A program made the position numbers and the translations under genes. From Hypholoma sublateritium FD-334 SS-4 (Eukaryota; Basidiomycota; Agaricomycetes; Agaricales; Strophariaceae), in NCBI GenBank assembly GCA_000827495.1, contig KN817535.1:247985-258968 (forward strand): 10,984 nt of DNA, in the 5' to 3' direction. Shown here in pieces: positions 6,581 through 10,984 of the stretch (position 1 is its first letter; each line of letters begins with the position of its first letter). The notes beneath the pieces were generated by a model that saw only the letters and a list, made by a program, of their open reading frames with translations, was not told the DNA's origin and made no database searches.

Positions 6581-8256
6581 TTGCGGGCCCCCTCCCCTGG
6601 CCGAAAATCAGCCGAATCCGGCGCCCCCAAGGTAATGAGCCCTCCGTTACCCAGAGCATTGCTTGTAGGCCTTTGCCAGCTCCGCCAGTACGGCAAAGTT
6701 CGCTTCTCGATTGGCATGACTGCGACGCCAATTTTGAACAACCCGAGGGTGAGTCTCGCGTCCAAACGCCTAGCCGAACGGCACTCAGCCTTGCTAATGT
6801 TTTGCATAGGACATTCACAATATCGGACGCATGCTTGGAATTGCTGGCCTTTGCGGCGAGGAAGGCAAAGAGCTTGAGCGCAAGCACAATCGGGAGTTCG
6901 CGCAAGCGAACAAGTTGACCACCCCTGCTCAGAAGAGCAACCGCTTGGACAAGTTCCAGGAAGGCCTCCGGACGGGAAACGCGGAACTGGAGCCGAATCT
7001 CGCCGCCGCACGCCGATATCAATCCGTGCGTGAAATCAAGAAATTCTTCGCGGGNCACCTCATTCGACGCACAATCACGTCCAAACTTGTGAACGACCAG
7101 CCCATCAGCGTTTTGCCGACGAAGCACATCCATAGTCTGGCAATCAAGCTATCGGATGCGGAACTGNAGCTCGTCAACGAGGCTCTCACTGCGTCCAGCG
7201 AGGAGTCGAAGAAGAAAAAACGCAACTTCGACTTCAGTCTCCACGTAAGCCACCTCCAGTCTCGCGGGCACCATTGATGCCCACACTAACGCGCNCGGCA
7301 GGACTTCTTGTCAAAAACGCGAATGACNGTCGCNAACCCGTACTGGGCCGATGTCCCCGGTAAAGCGAAAAAGCGCGANAAGCAGGTGCCTCGCACCTAC
7401 GCGTCCAAGGACGATTACGACCAATGCATGACCGACGCGCCGGCTACGAAGCTGAAAACCCTCATCGACGTGCTGGAGTACCATTTGTCAGACGACAACG
7501 TGCCCGCCGTCACCGTTGACACCGACACACACGAACTNGTTTACGGGGCGCGACCCGCCGGTAGCGAGCCTGCGCGCACTAGGAAGATTCTGGTGTTCAT
7601 CGCCTGGACGATGATGACCCCTGCATTCGAAACGGCAAGTTTCAGAAATCATGNTAGCGACGATATATGANCTAATTTAACATATTTTATAGGCGTGCAA
7701 AGCAAATGGAATCAAAGCGGTGATGCTCACAGGGCAAGTGGCGGCNACGAAGCGCGACCGCCTCATTCACGACTTCACTCATTCGGTGGACCCCGATTGC
7801 CGCGTCATGTTCATGTCACAGGTCGGCATGTCTGGACTGAATCTCACGGANTGTTCCATCCTCATCCACTACGACTCTTTGTGGTCGGGCGTGGAGCAGA
7901 CCCAGATCGACGGCCGGATTTGGCGGTACGGGCAGACTCGGGAGGTGGATATCTACCACCTTGTGGCGGTCGATACCGCCGACATGTATATGATGTCGAC
8001 ATCCGCGGAGAAGAGCAATCTTCTCAACCACTTTGCAGATCCCGCCCGTTCCGAAGGTAGGGCGCAATAATCCAGGTGTACACTCGCTACGACATCGCTG
8101 ACATTGATCCCTGTAGCGTTCGAGACTTTGCTCAAGCGCAGCGATGCGGCGATTGAAGACGACGACGACGACGACGACGACGAGCGCGACGACGACATTG
8201 AAAGTGAGGACAGTGAGGAAGCTGGGCCGTCTTCGCGCGCCCACTGTGAATATTAG
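6581..8256 (+). CDS. SNF2-family DNA helicase, 5'-truncated
   Basis: This is the C-terminal two thirds of a SNF2-type ATPase, a nuclear motor that remodels chromatin or protein-DNA complexes. Exons, all fitting in phase: 6581-6748, 6810-7244, 7302-7634, 7693-8056 and 8117-8256, giving 479 residues from the arbitrary start at 6581. Visible signatures are motif III MTATP (46-50), the following DIHNIGRML helix (57-65), the HLIRRT block near the lobe junction, motif V GMSGLNLT (357-364) and motif VI QIDGRIWRYGQ (383-393). The C-terminus is acidic, with eight Asp in a row (448-455). Introns are 61, 57, 58 and 60 bases; the first two and the fourth are GT-AG with CTAAT, CTAAC and CTGAC branch sites. 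Motifs I, Ia and II (Walker A and DEAH) are absent; sequence before about residue 25 does not look like helicase. ATPase activity is therefore unlikely for this copy. TATP instead of TGTP is my reading of the sequence. It may be a pseudogene. Confidence 0.8.
7635..7692 (+). other. GC-AG intron of the SNF2 gene
   Basis: The helicase frame ends with an ACG codon at 7632-7634 and resumes in phase with GCG at 7693. The intervening 58 bases begin GCAAGT, the usual form of the minor GC-type donor, and end TTTTATAG. Reading through would meet a stop within about 15 codons. Two ambiguous bases (7654 and 7671) lie inside. Confidence 0.75.
8158..8181 (+). repeat. (GAC)8 trinucleotide repeat
   Basis: Eight uninterrupted GAC units encode the polyaspartate run of the helicase C-terminus. 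The frame is kept, and such tracts vary readily in length between strains. Confidence 0.9.
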
Positions 8257-8276
8257 CTAATGTAATATGCAATTAG

Positions 8277-8633
8277 ATGAACGCCTCACGATTTCCCGTT
8301 TGGTCTTCACTCGCACGCGACTATTTAGCCATCATGGCCTCATCCGTGTCAAGCGAGCGCGCATTCTCCTCTGCGGGAATTACTATTAGTAAGCGCCGAA
8401 ATCGATTGAAGGGGGACATCGTCGAGGCATTACAATTCCTCAAGTGCCTAGTACGTAAGGATTTGGTGTATCGGGAGCCTGCACCATCTTCACTGCTCGA
8501 AATTCAGCTCGAGCGTGATGACAGAGAAGAGGAGGAGCCAGACGGCGCTGACACTGATGCTAATAGCTGGGATAAGTGTGTCATTGATCTAGGTGATGAC
8601 TCCACGGACGATGATAGTGGTATTTATATGTAA
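8277..8633 (+). CDS. hAT transposase, last exon (dimerisation domain)
   Basis: The 118-residue frame begins right after an intron acceptor (AATTAG, 8271-8276) with a branch-like GCTAAT at 8255-8260. Residues 3-60 match the hAT C-terminal dimerisation region: SRFPVWSSLARDYLAI, then SSVSSERAFSSAG, then ISKRRNRLKGD and an FLKC ending. This segment lets hAT transposases assemble into oligomers. The remaining tail is Asp/Glu-rich. The zinc finger and the catalytic exons of the transposase are not upstream; instead the helicase gene ends 20 bases before. The first residue need not be a real start, since the ATG is the first codon of an internal exon. This piece cannot act alone as a transposase. 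Confidence 0.85.
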   Translation: MNASRFPVWSSLARDYLAIMASSVSSERAFSSAGITISKRRNRLKGDIVEALQFLKCLVRKDLVYREPAPSSLLEIQLERDDREEEEPDGADTDANSWDKCVIDLGDDSTDDDSGIYM

Positions 8634-8700
8634 TTTATACCTCAAATTTGTTCAATGTGCGCTTAATAGTTTATATCTATATGTCTGTGCATTCTACGTA

Positions 8701-8835
8701 CAAAGCCCAGGCTTAGGCCTGAGCCTGTCCAAGCCCGGCCCTCCTAAGGGCTTCAGGCCCGGCTTTGAATCTTGGTAGGCCTAAGCCCAGGCTTTGAAGC
8801 CCAAGCCGGGGCTTTCAGGCCAAGCCTGAGCCCGC
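8701..8835. repeat. hAT subterminal repeat cluster
   Basis: At least seven copies, in both orientations, of short AAGCCC/GGGCTT, AGGCTT/AAGCCT and GGCCTGAG-like words are packed into 135 bases. They make many overlapping short inverted repeats just inside the CATCACTA terminus. Confidence 0.7.
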
Positions 8836-8844
8836 ACATCACTA

Positions 8845-9159
8845 CCACGCACATCGCGTATTCACACCCAGCGCGCTGGCGTCTCCCTGCGCGCTCCGCC
8901 CATGTTCACATTCCTTCTACATCCCCGCTCCGCCGTGCATCGCCTGTCCAGCCGCGTTCTTCTAGACCCGCCCCGCGTCCCATGTGCAACTCCCACAACG
9001 AACGCTGTCGTCGCCGTCTCCCCATGTTAAGGCTATCGCTCCCCTATCCCTCTCCGCTGCACCGCGCGGTCTGCGCGTCGTCACGTGCCTCCCCCTCGGG
9101 TGGTCTGTCTCCCATCCGCACGCCGCTACGACGAATCGTCTGCGCGCAGCGGATCCCCT
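8845..9159. other. GC/CT-rich stretch, no gene recognised
   Basis: The plus strand is C- and T-rich with many CGC, TCC and CCGC words. Open frames exist on both strands because stop codons are rare in such sequence. None carries a domain I recognise. It may be a promoter-like or repetitive GC region. Confidence 0.35.
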
Positions 9160-9262
9160 GTGTATGCTTCCCGCCGCTGTCTCCGCGCCCCGATCCCATC
9201 GTCTAGGCGGTACATACCTGAGCGTGCGCCACCGTGGATATGTCCCGCCTGATCGGTTTCGT
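9160..9262 (+). repeat. GC-rich module, copy 1, with inverted repeat
   Basis: This is the first copy of a roughly 100-base module repeated at a 231-base offset. Within it, the arm TAGGCGGTACATACC (9204-9218) faces 9237-9251, its reverse complement at 12 of 15 positions, with 18 bases between. Confidence 0.65.
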
Positions 9263-9388
9263 ACGATTGGGGTACGGAAACTTAAGCTAACGTACACCCC
9301 TCCGCCCATGCACGCGTCGCTACGCGCGTGTCTCGACTGCAGCGCACTCGGCTCGGCTCCGCGCAGCGTGTATCTCGCCCTGAAGCTT

Positions 9389-9490
9389 GCGTATATTTGT
9401 CCCGTCGCTGTCTTTGCGCCCGGGGCCCAGCGTCTAGGCGGTACATACCAGAGCGCGCGTCGCCGTGGGTATGTCCCGCCTAATCGAACC
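9389..9490 (+). repeat. GC-rich module, copy 2, with inverted repeat
   Basis: Second copy. The arm TAGGCGGTACATACC (9435-9449) faces 9468-9482 with 14 of 15 positions paired and 18 bases between. The core CGTCTAGGCGGTACATACC is identical to that of copy 1, while the flanks differ by scattered substitutions. Confidence 0.7.
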
Positions 9491-10060
9491 TGAGGCGCCC
9501 GGGCAGCGGAAGGCGCAGGCGCCTTACATCCCTCGTCAGAACATCAACCTGCTCTGCTGGTGTGCTCGCTCCCGCTACATCCGCGATCCGCTGCCCATCG
9601 CTGCCTGCGCGCTCCCGGACGACGATCTTCCAGATAGGAAGTGTCTCTACACCCCGCTGAGACATTCCCTACCTGGTATCCGAGACTTCGATTTCGAGCG
9701 GTAGCGCGCACGCGCATCCGCACAGCGCATCTCCCATATCCGCTGCCCACTTCCCCGCCGAGCGGCCTGCCCCCCGCGTCCGCTACACGAACGCGAACAG
9801 CTGCCTATCATACAGGCCACCGTTCCGGCGTGCGCCGCGATGCGTGGTCCGTGTTGTGGGCATTTGCATTAGCTTTCGTGCAACGGTCGTGGGGCGCGGT
9901 GTATCTGCGTCCCCTTTCCCCTCGAGCTCCCTTTCGTCCCGATTCGCGCCGCTGTCGCCCGTCTGTTTCAATGAGGTACATGACAAATCGCCACGTGAAT
10001 TCTCCCTGCAGAAAGAAACGCACGGCTGAGCGCATCGCGTTGGTTGTATTGATCGCAGTC
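9491..10060. other. GC/CT-rich stretch, no gene recognised
   Basis: This continues the C/T-rich composition of the preceding region. A small inverted pair, AGGCGCC and GGCGCCT, lies at about 9493-9525. A long plus-strand open frame (9641-10183) has Arg/Pro/Ser-rich composition without a recognised domain, and two minus frames overlap it. I see no supportable gene. Confidence 0.35.
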
Positions 10061-10605
10061 ACATATATTCACCGTCTACTCTATTCTCATGCAGTATTCG
10101 AGGAAGAATGTCTGACTTTCCCGAGCCGGCTCCTCCCACGGGAGCCGCTTCCCGCCCCGCGTCCTTTTCCCGCGTGTCTTTGAGGATGAACGATGACATC
10201 GATGAGCTGACGGGCAGCGACGTCTGCAGGGACCGACAGTATTTCCCTCCATCGCAGCCGCAAGCGCGCCGGTCGACGGTCATGTCCATCTCCATGCTTT
10301 CTCAAGCTGTAAATGTATATCATTATCAACCGTGAGCTGCAGCAGTTATGAGCGATAGAATCCACACACCCATGTCCGTGTCTACGCCCCCAAGCGCGAT
10401 CGAGAAGGATACTGGTGAGATTAGCAAATTAGAGTGGCAGCGGAGAAGTGTTGCTTACACCGAGCCACGCGTTCGCGACGTGGATAATCCGCGCGATCAA
10501 GTTCAGTGCAACCTTGCTCGCGCCGTACGACGTGCACACCGCGGGCGCATGAGTAGCATGCTCGCGGCGTCCGAGTCGATGAGCATGCTGACATTACGAG
10601 TGTGA
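10061..10605 (+). other. weak gene candidate around 10108
   Basis: An ATATATT box (10064-10070) and a CT-rich leader precede an ATG at 10108 that opens 67 codons rich in Pro, Ser, Arg and Asp. A possible 50-base intron (10309-10358, donor GTAAAT, acceptor GATAG) follows. The next exon stays open only until 10416, where a second GTGAGA donor-like site occurs. A separate in-frame stretch (10348-10605) is open without splicing. No product is recognised, and the model does not close on a convincing stop, so it is reported as a candidate only. Confidence 0.2.
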
Positions 10606-10984
10606 AGAGTAGGGGCGATACGGGAAGAAAACAGGCTAATACAGTACACCGCGCGACGCGCTGGACGTAGGTGCTAGCGCGGAGACGCGCGGAGAGGAGT
10701 GCGTAGCGGGCGTGGCGGATGCGTGGGGGCCGGCGATATAGCATGATGGCGCGCATAGATCGACAGGCGAACAGGACGAGTCGCGCTGTTCAGCGCTCGC
10801 AGGGGCCTGCGGTAAAACACAATAAGCAGTAGACAGGTGGGAGGGGAGGGGTATAAGGACTCCGGGGACTCACTATCGCGGTCATGTTATGGGAGAGTGG
10901 AGACAGGGGGGTTACAAAAGTGATTGCAAATGCGCGCCTGCGACTTGGGTGGGGAGCAGGAGACAGCGGATAGAAAATGGCGAG
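10606..10984. other. GC- then purine-rich stretch, no gene seen
   Basis: No open frame with recognisable content is present. A GGGGAGGGGTATAAGG block (10843-10858) resembles a TATA box behind a purine run and could belong to a gene beginning beyond the window. This cannot be tested here. Confidence 0.35.

Larger units (their letters stand above)
8257..8844 (+). mobile_element. 3' part of a hAT transposon
   Basis: It contains the last transposase exon, an AT-rich 3' untranslated stretch (8634-8700), a block of clustered AAGCCC/GGCTT and AGGCCT motifs (8701-8835), and a right end reading CATCACTA at 8837-8844. In reverse complement this is TAGTGATG, fitting the TAGNGNTG form of hAT ends. GC-rich subterminal repeat clusters are usual transposase-binding regions in hAT elements. 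The left end is not in this window in recognisable form, so the copy is 5'-truncated or rearranged. Confidence 0.7.

Noticed and set aside
6632..6668. Extra intron at the start of the helicase
   Set aside because: GTAATG to TTGTAG is only 37 bases, well below the 57-61 of the other four introns, and the frame is open without it.
6504..7133. Long minus-strand open frame (209 codons) opposite the helicase
   Set aside because: It is antisense to exons with clear helicase motifs and runs across their introns. GC-rich coding DNA often leaves the opposite strand open.
7816..8244. Minus-strand frame with a polyvaline run resembling a membrane segment
   Set aside because: The valine run is the complement of the (GAC)8 polyaspartate codons of the helicase, and the frame lies over its last two exons.
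8204..8300. Possible spliced fusion of the helicase to the hAT exon
   Set aside because: Donors at 8204 and 8213 both end in phase 1, while the hAT exon at 8277 must be entered in phase 0. A donor at 8246 would make an intron of only 31 bases, also in the wrong phase.
8984..9493. Open frame of 169 codons containing two copies of a GGTY...GYVPP peptide
   Set aside because: The peptide repeat comes from the duplicated DNA module. Most differences between the copies change amino acids, and the palindromic DNA gives a similar peptide on the other strand. There is no sign of coding constraint.
9641..10183. Plus-strand open frame of 180 codons
   Set aside because: The Arg/Pro/Ser-rich composition is expected from GC/CT-rich sequence. 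No domain is recognised, minus frames overlap it, and no splice or start context singles it out.

Overview
The window looks like an accessory, transposon-rich stretch of a filamentous basidiomycete genome, most likely an Agaricomycete. The evidence is a gene cut by short introns of 57-61 bases with fungal-type splice signals, a hAT transposase tail, DNA-transposon ends of several kinds, and sharp alternation between AT-rich and GC-rich blocks. The species cannot be named from the sequence. No rRNA, convincing tRNA, CRISPR array or bacterial operon is present.

Layout. Bases 1-1427 are non-coding apart from an unconvincing open frame; they hold a long polypyrimidine tract and a polypurine tract. 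Bases 1428-2371 form a complete non-autonomous DNA element with perfect inverted ends and TA on both sides, as in the Tc1/mariner-pogo group. Bases 2372-5070 are mostly unassigned. They include a GC-rich island with three strong hairpins (2983-3343), a diverged 39-base repeat pair (3355 and 4067), and a TATA box with a plausible first intron near 4600-4771. Bases 5071-6066 are bounded by TGTAGCGGTCGCTA-type inverted ends and carry a small minus-strand coiled-coil reading frame damaged by a tandem duplication. Bases 6067-6525 are AT-rich.

The one gene that can be reconstructed is a SNF2-family helicase (about 6581-8256, plus strand). It has five exons and four introns, one of them GC-AG. It keeps the second helicase lobe (motifs V and VI) and the end of the first lobe (motif III, MTATP), but the ATP-binding part of the first lobe is missing. 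Twenty bases after its stop codon lies the last exon of a hAT transposase, with its dimerisation domain and a hAT-like right terminus ending at 8844. The two genes are therefore almost abutting, either by insertion or because the element picked up the helicase piece.

Bases 8845-10984 are GC-rich with no recognised gene. They contain a 100-base module repeated at a 231-base offset, each copy holding a 15-base imperfect inverted repeat, and a weak gene candidate near 10108.

The strongest unusual signals are: (1) 11 of the 17 ambiguous bases in the window fall in an 800-base part of the helicase gene, and 7 of its 8 exonic ones are at third codon positions; (2) the TA-flanked element with an extra internal copy of its own end motif; (3) the helicase/hAT junction; and (4) the duplicated palindromic module at 9204-9482.
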